DNA of 64,000 bases from Acetobacter ascendens (GTDB taxonomy: Bacteria > Pseudomonadota > Alphaproteobacteria > Acetobacterales > Acetobacteraceae), in assembly GCF_001766235.1 (NCBI RefSeq), contig NZ_CP015164.1:2766001-2830000 (forward strand), written 5' to 3'. This document shows positions 1-9,458 of the stretch, in pieces; the stretch's first letter is position 1, and every line of letters begins with the position of its first letter. Position numbers and translations under genes: made by a program. The notes below the pieces were generated by a model. That model was not told the origin of the DNA. It worked only from the letters and a program-made list of their open reading frames with translations, and made no database searches.

Positions 1-1584
1 TGCAGAGGCGCAAGACGCAAACTGCTCGGCTTTATCGGGGGAAATTTCAACCAGAGTATGGTCCTGCGTGATGCGGATAGAGCCGATATCTTGCTTTTTA
101 ATGTTCCCCAAGCGGCACAGCATGGGTACCAGCCATTTGGGGTCTGCCCGATCTTCACGACCAACAGAAAGGCGGAACCATTTGCCATCCATCGCAGGTG
201 CGCGTTCTCTTTCGCGCACAGGGCGGTTGGGGTCACGCTCACGCGGGGCAGCGCGGCGCGCATCTGGTGTAATAACTCGCACGGAAACAGGAGCCGGCAG
301 GCTTTTATGCCATAGGCCAACAAGAGCCGCAGCCAGTTGTTCTGGCGTATGTTCGGCGGCAAGGCGACCAATCAGCGTTTGTGTTTCTGCATCTTCTGGT
401 GCTGGTGCAGAAAGGAATGGTGCACCTAAAAGGCGCTCAGCATCTGCTGTGGCAATAGCTGCCGGAGTAGGGGCACCACTCCATTCTGCGGTTACCTTGG
501 CAGCCTGAAGCAGCCGTTCTGCCAATCTTCTGCGTGCGGGCGGTACCAGCAGCACACAGGTGCCTTTTTTGCCCGCACGGCCCGTACGACCGGAACGATG
601 CAGCAAAGTGGCTGGGTTGGAAGGTAGGCTGGCATGGATAACCAGCCCCAGATCCGGAATATCAATACCGCGGGCGGCCACGTCTGTTGCCACACACACA
701 CGGGCTTGGCCGTGGCGCAGGCTTTCTATGGCGCGGCTACGTTCGTTTTGCCCCAGATCACCTGAAATGGCGACGGAGGAAAAACCGCGTTCTGTCAGAA
801 TCGCCTGCAACTGGCGCACAGCTTCACGCGTATGGCAGAAAACAATAGCAGCAGAGGATTCCATCAGCCGCAGCACGTTTACAACCGTGCCAGCCATATC
901 GCCTTGTTCTGTCAGAACAGCGCGGTAGGTAATATCGGCATGGGGGGTGTTTGTCCCTACCGTATCAATGCGCAGGGCATCCTGCTGATAGCGGCGTGCA
1001 AGGGCTGCAATGTCACGTGCAATGGTTGCGGAAAACAGCAGGGTGCGCCGCTCTTTGGGCATGGCGTCCAGCAGGGTTTCCAGCTCATCACGGAAGCCCA
1101 GATCAAGCATTTCATCTGCTTCATCCAGCACCACGGCTTTCAGGTGTGAAAGATCAAGCGCACCGCGGCGCAAATGGTCACACAGACGGCCCGGCGTACC
1201 CACAACAATGTGGCAGCCAGAGGCAAGGGCGCGGGCTTCCTTGCGGGGTTCCATGCCACCAACGCAGGAAACAATGCGCGCGCCGGTTTCGGCATACAGC
1301 CATTCCAGCTCACTGCGTACCTGCAAGGCAAGTTCACGCGTGGGGGCAATTACCAGAGCGATAGGTGCGCCAGATGGCACGCAGCGGCCTGCATCATTCA
1401 GGAGCAGGTCAGCCAGCGTCAGGCCGAAAGCAACAGTTTTGCCAGATCCGGTGCGGGCTGAAACCAGCAGGTCGCGATTTTTGGCATCATCGGCCAGAAC
1501 GGCGGCCTGAACAGCGGTAGGAGCAGTAAAGCCACGTGCAGCAAGAGCACGAGCGAGAGGGGCAGGAGCATTCTGAAAAGGCAT
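1..1584 (-). CDS. DEAD-box ATP-dependent RNA helicase, C-terminus cut by the window edge
   Basis: An RNA helicase that uses ATP to unwind or remodel RNA, as in ribosome assembly or cold-adapted RNA decay. The frame is open to the left edge, giving 528 codons without a stop. The Walker A motif SARTGSGKT is at residues 42-50, VLDEAD has its DEAD at about 154-157, and HRSGRTGRAG (motif VI) is near 328. The last 70 or so visible residues (around WFRLSVGRED and LGNIKKQDIG) resemble the DbpA/CsdA RNA-binding domain, which points to the DeaD/DbpA branch. The ATG at 1584 follows a 121-base gap from the porin gene. It could be called deaD or dbpA, but the missing C-terminus makes the exact name unsafe. 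Confidence 0.9.
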   Translation of the reverse strand, partial: MPFQNAPAPLARALAARGFTAPTAVQAAVLADDAKNRDLLVSARTGSGKTVAFGLTLADLLLNDAGRCVPSGAPIALVIAPTRELALQVRSELEWLYAETGARIVSCVGGMEPRKEARALASGCHIVVGTPGRLCDHLRRGALDLSHLKAVVLDEADEMLDLGFRDELETLLDAMPKERRTLLFSATIARDIAALARRYQQDALRIDTVGTNTPHADITYRAVLTEQGDMAGTVVNVLRLMESSAAIVFCHTREAVRQLQAILTERGFSSVAISGDLGQNERSRAIESLRHGQARVCVATDVAARGIDIPDLGLVIHASLPSNPATLLHRSGRTGRAGKKGTCVLLVPPARRRLAERLLQAAKVTAEWSGAPTPAAIATADAERLLGAPFLSAPAPEDAETQTLIGRLAAEHTPEQLAAALVGLWHKSLPAPVSVRVITPDARRAAPRERDPNRPVRERERAPAMDGKWFRLSVGREDRADPKWLVPMLCRLGNIKKQDIGSIRITQDHTLVEISPDKAEQFASCASA

Positions 1585-1705
1585 ACAATCCGGATCCGGG
1601 CAACGGGAATAGAAATGCGAGATAAAGGTTCCTGCCCGGAAAAGCTAGTAGTTTGACGGCAGAACCCTGTACTGCATGATTTTATAGCACAGGAATTATG
1701 CGCTT

Positions 1706-3640
1706 TTACTGGAAAGGAAGATAGCGGAAATCCATAAAAACCTGGCTCATACCAGCACTTGGGGCGCCCCCCAGCCCTTCCCAAGCCTTGCGGCGGGAAT
1801 AAGCAAGCTGCAAACCGGCTTCTACAGTGCCGTAATGTCCCTTGAAGAAACGATACCATGCGCCAACGGTTGCTTCCATCACGCTGCGGGTGTTGCCTGT
1901 GCAGCCCAGAGTTGAAAGCTCGGTGGCCATTTCAATATTACAGCCGCTGTTATCAAACGATGGGTTGCCATACCCATATGCAGAGCCATTGGAATTAAAG
2001 TAACGACGGCCAGCTTGCTGATATCCAAAATAACCATAGACATCGATAAGCTGGTTAGGGTGGGCAATCACACCAGCCGTGCCTTGTATGGATGGAATCG
2101 GTGAGGGCTCACCTTTGGAATTAAGCGTAGCATCTGGCAGCAACACAGAGCCGTAGCGGCCAATACCCACTCCAGCCAAACCGGCAAGCTGCACTTCCAC
2201 CTTGTGCGGAAGAACAGGAAGCACAACAGAGCCACCACCACCGCCAGCAATGGCAGTATGGTTGCGTCCGCCGCCAAGCTCAGAAACGCGGGTATGAGGA
2301 AAGTGTAGAATGCCCTCAACTTCGTAATGGCCCCAGTGCGGGTCCCATGCCAGCTTGCCAATAATGTCTGGGGCAATTTCGTTGGGGAAGAGGGCATCGT
2401 TTGTCAGGCCGGTGCCGTCATACCCTACAGTTGCAATGCGTCCGTTTGGCAGGCGTACTTGCCCATCTGTCACGCTAGAAAAGCTATCAACATTATACAG
2501 CGTGGCTGAGTTTTCGATGGAAAGACCAGCCCACAGTCTGTGCTGGAAGAAGTCTTTTACAAATCGGAACTGTAGCTGCCGCGCCCACGTTTGGCCTGCC
2601 AGCATGGAGGATTCGATGGTGAGTGGCAGATTTTCCTGACGAGGAATAATACCCACACGGCCCGGTGTTAGCATGCTCCACGCTTGCCCGGCCAGAAAGT
2701 GAAAGTTCAGAGCACTGTTATCGTAGGCCATATAAAGTTGGCGCATACGGAAGGTGTAACTGTTACTTTCGTAAGGATCTGTTGTGGAGGCACCCGCTCC
2801 GAAGTCCATTTCGTAAAAGCCGGAAATGGTGGAGTTTTTATCTACGTTGCCGCGGGCCATAAGGGAAATTCGGCTGTAACGTGCGCTGCCTTCAAAGTTA
2901 TCGGTATGGTAACGGGCATCGCCTTTGTAAGGCATGTCCGCCCAATAGTTGAAGGTGCCGGTGGATGTATGGCGGTTTGATTCCACCGCAGCGGCATCCA
3001 GAAACCCACCCAAAATGAGGGTAACCGGCCCAAGGTGGAACACCCCGTGGTCACCCAGCGCGCCAGCGGCCTGTGCGCCAGCCGTTTCACGCTGGTGCGC
3101 GCCAACCTGGTTGTCTGCAATGCGGGCAATCATCTCTTCTGCACGATGCCCGACAACAGATTCCACTTCCGGGGTATCGTTTTTACCAGAAAACACGGGT
3201 TGTGCATCTGGACCCATAGCGTGGCGCAGGGAGCCGCCAGAGCGTGTTGAAGCTGGTGCGCTAATGCCCGGATCAGTGGAGGTAGTGCTGGCAATTGTGC
3301 CATCTTGCATAGCAACAGTTACGCCAGAGCCTGAACTGGCAACAGCACGGTGGCTGCCAGAAACAGCTCTGCTTGCCGTGGAATTACCATTGCTGGCGTG
3401 TACAGTGCCACGGCGCTGGGCAATCTGTTTTTGCACGCTTACCAGCGCTTTTTGTAATTCGCGCTGTTCGGTTTGAATGCGGGAAATCTGCTGTTCCAGC
3501 GCATCGAGCGAGGCTGCATCATCCGCCGCGGCATAGGCGTAGTTCATGGCCATTCCGCCAGAGGCCAGTACAGTGCCCATGCATAGGCCTGTTTTGATAT
3601 GACGTGCCATGCGGCAGGAAAACTGACGGAAGATGCGCAT
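1706..3640 (-). CDS. Outer-membrane porin with N-terminal coiled coil
   Basis: Probably a trimeric general or substrate-selective porin of the outer membrane. After a signal peptide (positive n-region, hydrophobic core, cut after about NYAYA) there is a short heptad-like stretch (SLDALEQQISRIQ onward). A Ser/Ala/Thr-rich linker follows, then about 450 residues of alternating beta-barrel sequence rich in Gly, Tyr and Trp, ending MDFRYLPFQ. The N-terminal coiled coil plus barrel resembles the DcaP-like porins. The frame stays open up to 3766, but the upstream residues do not look like part of a signal peptide. ATG 3640 or 3610 fits best, and neither has a strong ribosome binding site. It is divergent from the glyoxalase gene. 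Confidence 0.75.
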   Translation of the reverse strand: MRIFRQFSCRMARHIKTGLCMGTVLASGGMAMNYAYAAADDAASLDALEQQISRIQTEQRELQKALVSVQKQIAQRRGTVHASNGNSTASRAVSGSHRAVASSGSGVTVAMQDGTIASTTSTDPGISAPASTRSGGSLRHAMGPDAQPVFSGKNDTPEVESVVGHRAEEMIARIADNQVGAHQRETAGAQAAGALGDHGVFHLGPVTLILGGFLDAAAVESNRHTSTGTFNYWADMPYKGDARYHTDNFEGSARYSRISLMARGNVDKNSTISGFYEMDFGAGASTTDPYESNSYTFRMRQLYMAYDNSALNFHFLAGQAWSMLTPGRVGIIPRQENLPLTIESSMLAGQTWARQLQFRFVKDFFQHRLWAGLSIENSATLYNVDSFSSVTDGQVRLPNGRIATVGYDGTGLTNDALFPNEIAPDIIGKLAWDPHWGHYEVEGILHFPHTRVSELGGGRNHTAIAGGGGGSVVLPVLPHKVEVQLAGLAGVGIGRYGSVLLPDATLNSKGEPSPIPSIQGTAGVIAHPNQLIDVYGYFGYQQAGRRYFNSNGSAYGYGNPSFDNSGCNIEMATELSTLGCTGNTRSVMEATVGAWYRFFKGHYGTVEAGLQLAYSRRKAWEGLGGAPSAGMSQVFMDFRYLPFQ

Positions 3641-3805
3641 TCGCTTTTCAAATATTGTTGAAGTGGTTCTTATATGAATGTGAACCATTTTCCTTGGCTT
3701 GCCGTAAAGAGCTCTCTCCTTAAAAAATAATTTCAAGGAAAAAAGATGTGCGTTAAGCACAGGCATTGGTTTTTATTATGCTCTGTTTGGTAAAGGAATA
3801 TTTTT

Positions 3806-4207
3806 ATGGCCAAGATGATCCACAGCATGTTGCGGGTGTTGGATGAGGCACGATCCACGCATTTTTATGCAGATACACTAGGCATTAAACCTGTGGGGCG
3901 GTTTGAATTTGAGAGTTTCACGCTGGTGTATCTGGCCAATGATGAGCAGACTTTTGAGCTTGAACTCACCATTAATCACGGGCGGACGGAATCTTATGAT
4001 TTAGGGGAGGGTTACGGCCATCTTGCTGTGTCTGTTGCAGATGTGCAGGCTGAACATGCACGTATGGAAGCTGCCGGACACCCTGTTACACCAGTTAAAA
4101 CGCTGGAAAATAAAGGCCAAGTGGTTGGGCAGTTCTTCTTTCTGACAGACCCAGATGGTTATAAAATTGAAGTATTGCAACGCGGTGCTCCGGGACGCTT
4201 CCTGTAA
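3806..4207 (+). CDS. gloA: Lactoylglutathione lyase (glyoxalase I)
   Basis: Converts the hemithioacetal of methylglyoxal and glutathione to S-lactoylglutathione in the cytosol, the first step of methylglyoxal detoxification. At 133 residues it has the normal bacterial GloA length. The four expected metal ligands are visible: His in IHSMLRV near the N-terminus, Glu in FELELT, His in YGHLAVSV and Glu in YKIEVLQR. The start ATG lies a few bases after an AAAGGAAT ribosome binding site. It reads away from the porin gene and is followed at 105 bases by dapF, so it may share a transcript with that cluster. Confidence 0.93.
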   Translation: MAKMIHSMLRVLDEARSTHFYADTLGIKPVGRFEFESFTLVYLANDEQTFELELTINHGRTESYDLGEGYGHLAVSVADVQAEHARMEAAGHPVTPVKTLENKGQVVGQFFFLTDPDGYKIEVLQRGAPGRFL

Positions 4208-4312
4208 GCGCGTTACAATTATGCCAGTAGGGTGCGGAAAAGACTGATTTCCGGGCCTGCTGGCTGCTTTCTCTCATGGCATCGGCGCTTAAAGTGGCGT
4301 ATAAGCCACAGC

Positions 4313-5125
4313 ATGCTGACATCTTTCCGTAAAATGCATGGTCTGGGGAATGATTTCGTCATTCTGGACGAGCGCGATGGGCATTTGTCCCTTACGTCAG
4401 CCCGTATTGCTGCCTTGGCGCATAGGCGCCGTGGAATTGGGTGTGACCAGTTGGTAACGTTGCGCCCCGCCTGTGCGGAAGGGGCGGATGTGTTTGTGCG
4501 TTTTTTTAATCCCGATGGGTCGGAAGCCGGTGCGTGCGGAAATGCTTCGCGCTGTGTGGCCGATCTGATCTGGCGGGAAACAGGAAACAGAACTCCTGTG
4601 TTGCAAACGCGCGCTGGACGCCTGCCTGCGCAGATAGAAAAAAACGGCCTGATTACGGTAGATATGGGTGAACCCCGCCTGAACTGGCAGGATGTGCCTT
4701 TGGCGGCGGAAATGGATACCCTGCATCTGCCATTGGAGGGTGACCCTGCCGCCGCATCTATGGGAAACCCGCACGCAACGTTTTTTGTGGAAGATTTTGT
4801 GCACCTTTCCCAAGGGCATGCGCTGGAGCATGATCCGCTTTTTCCCGAACGGGCAAATATTGGTTTTGCGCGCATTGATGGGCCAGCACGTATGCGGCTC
4901 AAGGTGCATGAGCGTGGTGCCGGAGTGACGGAGGCCTGTGGTTCAGGCGCATGCGCTGCAGTGGTAAATGCGGCGCGGCGCGGTTTGGTAGAGCGCGTAT
5001 GTGAAGTAGAGCTGGATGGCGGCATTTTGCGGATTGAATGGGCAGACAATAATCATGTGTTCATGACGGGTTCTGCAACAACAGCTTTTGAAGGGACGGT
5101 TGATCTGGCCGCTTACCCGGAATGA
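4313..5125 (+). CDS. dapF: Diaminopimelate epimerase
   Basis: Interconverts LL- and meso-diaminopimelate, the last but one step of lysine synthesis and the source of the peptidoglycan cross-linking residue. It works without a cofactor through two cysteines, both present: C75 in GACGNASR and C209 in EACGSGACA. The protein is 270 residues, a normal size, and begins with the family-typical [10 protein letters not shown]. The reading frame is open further upstream to 4232, but that part has no family similarity. The stop overlaps the next start as ATGA, so dapF and mtaB are translationally coupled. Confidence 0.95.
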   Translation: MLTSFRKMHGLGNDFVILDERDGHLSLTSARIAALAHRRRGIGCDQLVTLRPACAEGADVFVRFFNPDGSEAGACGNASRCVADLIWRETGNRTPVLQTRAGRLPAQIEKNGLITVDMGEPRLNWQDVPLAAEMDTLHLPLEGDPAAASMGNPHATFFVEDFVHLSQGHALEHDPLFPERANIGFARIDGPARMRLKVHERGAGVTEACGSGACAAVVNAARRGLVERVCEVELDGGILRIEWADNNHVFMTGSATTAFEGTVDLAAYPE

Positions 5126-6366
5126 GTAAGCCGGAAATTCTCACATTTGGCTGCCGTCTGAATACATGGGAAAGTGAAGTCATGCGCAACCACGCAGCTT
5201 CACTGGATAATGTTATTATCGTGAACACCTGTGCCGTTACGGGGGAGGCAGAGCGTCAGGCGCGTCAGGCTATTCGCCGTGCACATCGTGAAAACCCGGA
5301 TGCTCGCATTGTGGTGACGGGGTGTGCTGCCCAGATTAACCCCGAAAGCTGGAGCGATCTGCCCGGCGTAGCCCGTGTGCTGGGGAATGAGGAAAAGCTG
5401 AAGGCCGAAAGCTGGTCTGCTGCCGCTTTGTCTCAGCCATTTGCTGTGTCCGATATTATGGCCGCCAAGGAAACCGCTGCGCATCTGGTGACTGAATTTG
5501 CAGGCCGCACACGGGCCTTTGTGCAAGTTCAGCAAGGGTGTAATCATCGGTGTACGTTTTGCATCATTCCATTTGGGCGCGGGCCTTCTCGGTCTGTGCC
5601 TGTTGGTGCTGTGGTGGAGCAGGTGCGTGCTCTGGTGCAGTCTGGGTATCGGGAAGTCGTGCTCACTGGGGTGGATATGACATCTTGGGGAGAAGATTTG
5701 CCCGGCAAACCGGTTCTTGGTCAGCTTTGCCGTCGTGTGCTCCGTTTGGTACCAGAACTGGAGCGGATGCGCCTTTCTTCTGTTGATCCGGTAGAGATTG
5801 ATGAAGATATCTGGCAGCTTTTGGCCGAAGAGCCACGTTTTATGCCCTATTTGCATTTGTCCTTACAGGCTGGGTCTGACCTGATTCTTAAGCGCATGAA
5901 GCGGCGGCATTTGGTGGCAGATGCCGCGCGGGTGGTAGAGCGTGCCCGGGGCTTGCGGCCAGATATTGGTATTGGTGCTGATGTTATTGCGGGTTTCCCA
6001 ACAGAAGACGAAGCGCTGTTTGAAGAAACACGCAGTTTTCTTGCCCAGCAGGCGCTGCCGTATCTACATGTCTTTCCGTATAGTGAACGGCCTGGAACGC
6101 CTGCCGCGCGTATGCGTGCAGTGCCTGTGCCTGAACGCAAAGCGCGTGCTGCGCAATTGCGGGAAGTGGGGGCAGCCTCTGCGGCTCGGTATTATAAAAG
6201 TCTTATAGGTCAGCCCCTACGTGTGCTGATGGAAACCCCAACTGCCGGTCATAGTGAGCAGTTTGCCCCGGTGCGGCTTGCTCAAGGTGAAGCCGAAGTG
6301 GGGGAAATTATAACCCTTCAACCCACAATGGCCGATAGTGCAGGGTTGGTGGTGGAAAGGATCTGA
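5122..6366 (+). CDS. mtaB: tRNA (N6-threonylcarbamoyladenosine-37-C2) methylthiotransferase
   Basis: A radical-SAM enzyme that converts t6A37 to ms2t6A37 in ANN-decoding tRNAs. The N-terminal methylthiotransferase domain has cysteines in [10 protein letters not shown] (C11) and [10 protein letters not shown]. The radical-SAM cluster motif [10 protein letters not shown] supplies C140, C144 and C147. A short TRAM-like domain follows at the C-terminus. The length of 414 residues and the CRLN signature fit MtaB rather than MiaB. It overlaps dapF by 4 bases and ends 1 base before ftsY, which makes the three genes an operon. Confidence 0.92.
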   Translation: MSKPEILTFGCRLNTWESEVMRNHAASLDNVIIVNTCAVTGEAERQARQAIRRAHRENPDARIVVTGCAAQINPESWSDLPGVARVLGNEEKLKAESWSAAALSQPFAVSDIMAAKETAAHLVTEFAGRTRAFVQVQQGCNHRCTFCIIPFGRGPSRSVPVGAVVEQVRALVQSGYREVVLTGVDMTSWGEDLPGKPVLGQLCRRVLRLVPELERMRLSSVDPVEIDEDIWQLLAEEPRFMPYLHLSLQAGSDLILKRMKRRHLVADAARVVERARGLRPDIGIGADVIAGFPTEDEALFEETRSFLAQQALPYLHVFPYSERPGTPAARMRAVPVPERKARAAQLREVGAASAARYYKSLIGQPLRVLMETPTAGHSEQFAPVRLAQGEAEVGEIITLQPTMADSAGLVVERI

Positions 6367-6367
6367 G

Positions 6368-7297
6368 ATGGCGCTTGGTTTTTTCTCTCGTCTCAAGCAG
6401 GGATTGTCACGTTCTACCCAAAAGCTGGGTGGGGGTATTACGGGCATTTTCACCAAGCGCAAGCTGGATGATGAAGCACTGGAAGAGCTGGAAGATCTGC
6501 TGATTACAGCAGATATGGGTCCGGCTGTTGCAGAACGTATTATCGAATCCTTCCGATCCTCTCGTTTTGGCACCGAGGTGACGGACGAAGAAATTCGCAC
6601 CACCTTGGCGGATGAAATCGCCGCAATTCTGGAGCCTGTTGCCAAACCTTTTGAGCCTGATCCTGCGCATAAACCGCATGTTGTGTTGGTGGTGGGTGTG
6701 AATGGCGTAGGAAAAACAACCACCATTGGCAAAATGGCCCGCTTTTTTACCGAGGAAGGTAAGAAGGTGATGATGGTGGCGGGTGATACCTTCCGCGCCG
6801 CTGCGGTGGAGCAGTTGCAAATTTGGGGGGAAAGAACCGGTTGTCCGGTTATTGCCGGTCCTCCCGGTGCAGATGCAGCCGGTTTGGCTTTTGAAGCACT
6901 TAAGCGCGGTAAGGCTGAAGGGGCGGATCTACTGTTTGTAGATACGGCAGGCCGCCTGCACAATAAAAGTGCGCTGATGGAAGAACTTGCCAAAATTATC
7001 CGCGTCATGCGTAAGTTCGATGAAACGGCACCACACTCTGTGCTGTTGGTGCTGGATGCCACAACTGGCCAGAATGCCGTGGAGCAGGTTCGGGTGTTTC
7101 GCGAACTTGTGAATGTGACCGGTTTGGTTGTGACAAAATTGGATGGTTCTGCCCGTGGGGGCATTGTGGTGGCTCTGGCTGATCAGTTTGGGCTGCCTGT
7201 GCATGCCGTGGGTGTGGGTGAACAGGCAGAAGATCTGCGACCTTTTTCCGCAGTGGATTATGCACGCGGTTTAGTGGGTGTGGCTGACACAGTCTGA
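6368..7297 (+). CDS. ftsY: Signal recognition particle receptor
   Basis: The SRP-receptor GTPase. It pairs with Ffh at the inner membrane to deliver ribosomes making membrane proteins to SecYEG. The NG domain shows G1 GVNGVGKTTT, DTFRAAAVEQL, DTAGR and TKLDGSARGG in order. The protein is 309 residues, the short alphaproteobacterial form without the long acidic A domain of E. coli. It starts at MALGFFSRL, 1 base after the mtaB stop. The frame is open 10 codons further upstream, inside mtaB, which is not needed. It lies next to the ATP synthase cluster, whose membrane subunits depend on this route. Confidence 0.95.
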   Translation: MALGFFSRLKQGLSRSTQKLGGGITGIFTKRKLDDEALEELEDLLITADMGPAVAERIIESFRSSRFGTEVTDEEIRTTLADEIAAILEPVAKPFEPDPAHKPHVVLVVGVNGVGKTTTIGKMARFFTEEGKKVMMVAGDTFRAAAVEQLQIWGERTGCPVIAGPPGADAAGLAFEALKRGKAEGADLLFVDTAGRLHNKSALMEELAKIIRVMRKFDETAPHSVLLVLDATTGQNAVEQVRVFRELVNVTGLVVTKLDGSARGGIVVALADQFGLPVHAVGVGEQAEDLRPFSAVDYARGLVGVADTV

Positions 7298-7313
7298 TTT
7301 TTTGTGGAGAATT

Positions 7314-7424
7314 ATGGTGGAAAAGGCAGATTTTGATGCATCTACCCATCATGGTTTCTTGACAGGATATGACAGCCCCGTTAGCAAGCGCCTGCACCCC
7401 TCTGAAGGGGCGAAGAATGAGTAA
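7314..7424 (+). CDS. Possible 36-residue leader ORF overlapping atpI
   Basis: A small unrecognised ORF between ftsY and atpI. Its ATG follows a GTGGAGA ribosome binding site at a short distance. It ends in AATGAGTAA, so its last codons overlap the atpI ATG at 7417 by 8 bases, an arrangement typical of translational coupling. The predicted peptide is soluble and polar, contains THHGFLTGYD, and has no membrane segment or signal. I do not know a family for it. It may be a real microprotein of the ATPase operon or only a translated leader that sets atpI expression. Confidence 0.45.
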   Translation: MVEKADFDASTHHGFLTGYDSPVSKRLHPSEGAKNE

Positions 7425-7719
7425 GAACGGTAACGATTCCTTTGGTGCTCGGCTGAAGGCGGCAGAACGTCGCTCTGGCCTAGAGAAAAAGGAAAATTCA
7501 GCCGAGAAAGAGGATGCTGTAGAGCAATCTCTTCCTGGGTTGGCGCTTAGGGCTGGGGCTGAAATGCTTTCAGCGCTGATAGTAGGCGTTGCAATTGGGT
7601 GGGAGCTGGATCACTGGCTGAAAACCCGGGCGGTTTTTCTCATTCTCTTCGCACTGATGGGCGGAGGTGCTGGCGTGCTGAATGTTTGGCGGCTGGTCAA
7701 GTCGATAGACGGCAAGTAA
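7417..7719 (+). CDS. atpI: ATP synthase assembly protein I
   Basis: A small membrane protein encoded at the head of alphaproteobacterial Fo operons. It is thought to help assemble the c-ring or supply Mg2+ and is not part of the final complex. At 100 residues it has a charged cytoplasmic N-terminus (Lys/Glu-rich to about residue 35). Two hydrophobic segments follow (LSALIVGVAIGWELD and VFLILFALMGGGAG), the AtpI/GxxxG type arrangement. The start at MSKNGND follows a GAAGGGG site. Its start overlaps the end of the upstream small ORF, and atpB follows after 55 bases. Confidence 0.85.
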   Translation: MSKNGNDSFGARLKAAERRSGLEKKENSAEKEDAVEQSLPGLALRAGAEMLSALIVGVAIGWELDHWLKTRAVFLILFALMGGGAGVLNVWRLVKSIDGK

Positions 7720-7774
7720 GAAGCTGTAATCCGAATACGATTCGGATGCGGTAAAGGGTTTTAGGAGAGCGGTT

Positions 7775-8524
7775 GTGGCGGGCGGTTCCAGCATCAACGT
7801 ACTTGAACAGTTTGAGCTTCATCCCGTTCTTGGTGGGTTGGGCGAAGCATTGCGTTTCAGCCAATCCCCCCTGTACATGATTGTGGCAGTGTGTCTGGTT
7901 CTCGCATTCCTGTATTTTGGTATGCGTCCAGCTGCGGTGGTTCCCGGTCGTTTACAGGCTGCGGCAGAAGTTTGTTACGAATTTATTCATAACATGGCGG
8001 TTGATACGATTGGGCCAGAAGGCACGGCTTTCTTCCCGTTCATCTTCACTCTGTTCTTCTTTATCCTGGCCGGTAACTATATTGGTCTGCTGCCGTTTTC
8101 CTTTACATTCACCAGCCATATTGCCGTAACCTTCGCGCTCGCCATGATGGTGTTTGTGCTTACGGTTATTGTTTCCCTTAAGGTGCAGGGGCTGCGTTTC
8201 TTTGCGCACTTCATGCCGGAAGGCGCTAGCCCGTTTCTGGCTCCGCTGCTGATCCCGATTGAAATTCTTTCTTTTCTTTCGCGTCCTGTCAGCCTCTCCA
8301 TCCGACTGTTCGCCAACATGGTTGCCGGGCATGTCATGTTCGATATTTTCGCAAGCTTTGTTATCATGCTCGCCGGTTTTGGTGTGGTGGGTGACGTGTT
8401 TGCGGTTGGGCCGATTGCCATTAACGTGGCACTGATGGCTCTTGAGTTGCTTGTTGGTGTGTTGCAGGCCTATGTGTTTGCCATTCTAACGTGCATCTAC
8501 CTGCGGGAGGCCGTGGCTCACTGA
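7775..8524 (+). CDS. atpB: ATP synthase Fo subunit a
   Basis: The stator subunit that forms the two proton half-channels against the c-ring in the inner membrane. It has 249 residues with five to six hydrophobic helices. The essential arginine lies in the conserved stretch SIRLFANMVAGH. It begins with GTG at 7775, preceded by an AGGAGAG ribosome binding site 5 bases away. It is the second Fo gene in atpI-B-E-F'-F. The F1 genes are not in this window, as is usual in alphaproteobacteria. Confidence 0.96.
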   Translation: MAGGSSINVLEQFELHPVLGGLGEALRFSQSPLYMIVAVCLVLAFLYFGMRPAAVVPGRLQAAAEVCYEFIHNMAVDTIGPEGTAFFPFIFTLFFFILAGNYIGLLPFSFTFTSHIAVTFALAMMVFVLTVIVSLKVQGLRFFAHFMPEGASPFLAPLLIPIEILSFLSRPVSLSIRLFANMVAGHVMFDIFASFVIMLAGFGVVGDVFAVGPIAINVALMALELLVGVLQAYVFAILTCIYLREAVAH

Positions 8525-8579
8525 GGAGCTGCTTTGCCCGTTTCGTTTGAACTGTACTTGAAACAAGGAAGTGACTGAT

Positions 8580-8804
8580 ATGGACATCGCTGCAGCCCGG
8601 GAAATCGGTGCAGGTATCGCCGTGATCGCCCTTGCCGGCGTTGGTATCGGCCTCGGCAACATCTTCTCCACGCTGGTAAGCAGCATTGCGCGCAATCCGG
8701 CTTCCCGTCCGCATGTGTTCGGTCTGGGTATGCTCGGCTTTGCTCTAACAGAAGCTATCGCTCTGTTCGCGCTGCTGATCGCGTTCCTGATCCTGTTCGT
8801 CTGA
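8580..8804 (+). CDS. atpE: ATP synthase Fo subunit c
   Basis: The proteolipid that forms the rotating c-ring and carries protons on a helix-2 carboxylate. The 74-residue protein has two hydrophobic helices. The polar loop ARNPASRP lies between them, and the proton-binding Glu is in [13 protein letters not shown]. The glycine-rich helix 1 (GVGIGLGN) is typical. ATG 8580 sits 9 bases after AAGGAAG. A GTG at 8571 would add three residues but leaves no room for the ribosome binding site. Confidence 0.96.
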   Translation: MDIAAAREIGAGIAVIALAGVGIGLGNIFSTLVSSIARNPASRPHVFGLGMLGFALTEAIALFALLIAFLILFV

Positions 8805-8835
8805 GAAAGCTTTCAGGAAAGAGGAGAACATTCCT

Positions 8836-9435
8836 GTGGGTGTGATTAAGAAGATGCTTCGTGCCGGCCTGTTCGCAACGGTTTCCGGTGTGTCTCTTCT
8901 GGCCGTTTCCGCGCCTGGTGCATACGCCACGGGAATGCCTCAGCTAGATTTTGCCAACCCCCTTGTAACCGGTCAGGTTATGTGGGGTGCGGTAATTTTC
9001 TTCGTCTTTTATATGGCGCTCAGCAAGGCCATGCTGCCCGGTATTGCCCGGGTGCTGGAAGACCGCAGCAAGCGTATTTCCGGGGATCTGGAAATTGCAC
9101 GTGCGGCCAAGCAGGATGCCGATAAAGCTGTTGCTGAACTTCAGCAGGCCCGTAAAGATGCTATGGCAGAAGCCCAGGCGCATCTTGATCAGGTTCTGGC
9201 AGAAGAACATAAAGCAGCCGAACAGCAGATGCAGGAAATTAATGCGCGAGTAACAGCAGAAATTGCTGATGCTGAAAAACGCGTGGCTGAGGAAAAAACG
9301 CGTGCATTGAGCGCGCTTAAAGAAATTGCGGGTGATACCACGCAGGCTCTGGTTCAGCGTCTGACGGGTATTGTGCCTGATGCTCAGCTTGTTGCCCAGA
9401 AGGTTGAAAGCGCTTCGGCGCACAGCACTATCTGA
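8836..9435 (+). CDS. atpF2: ATP synthase Fo subunit b'
   Basis: One of the two different b-type stalk subunits used by alphaproteobacteria and phototrophs. It anchors F1 to Fo as a b-b' heterodimer. The 199 residues include an N-terminal hydrophobic stretch of signal-peptide character (SGVSLLAVSAPGAYA) ahead of the true membrane helix (VMWGAVIFFVFYMALS). A long charged coiled coil runs from about residue 75 to 170. The GTG start follows AAAGAGGAGA. The extra N-terminal segment is longer than in many b subunits and could be cleaved. Confidence 0.92.
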   Translation: MGVIKKMLRAGLFATVSGVSLLAVSAPGAYATGMPQLDFANPLVTGQVMWGAVIFFVFYMALSKAMLPGIARVLEDRSKRISGDLEIARAAKQDADKAVAELQQARKDAMAEAQAHLDQVLAEEHKAAEQQMQEINARVTAEIADAEKRVAEEKTRALSALKEIAGDTTQALVQRLTGIVPDAQLVAQKVESASAHSTI

Positions 9436-9458
9436 CCAGCTCCGGGGGAATTTTCGTC

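Noticed and set aside
1419..1859. 146-codon minus-strand frame between porin and helicase
   Set aside because: It overlaps the coding ends of both genes in another frame and lacks any family feature.
4219..5049. 276-codon open frame on the minus strand opposite dapF
   Set aside because: It is the complement of a well-supported gene, has low-complexity Ser/Arg/Pro composition and no family similarity.
6217..7164. 315-codon open frame on the minus strand opposite mtaB/ftsY
   Set aside because: Ser/Thr-rich shadow of ftsY, whose GTPase motifs are unambiguous.
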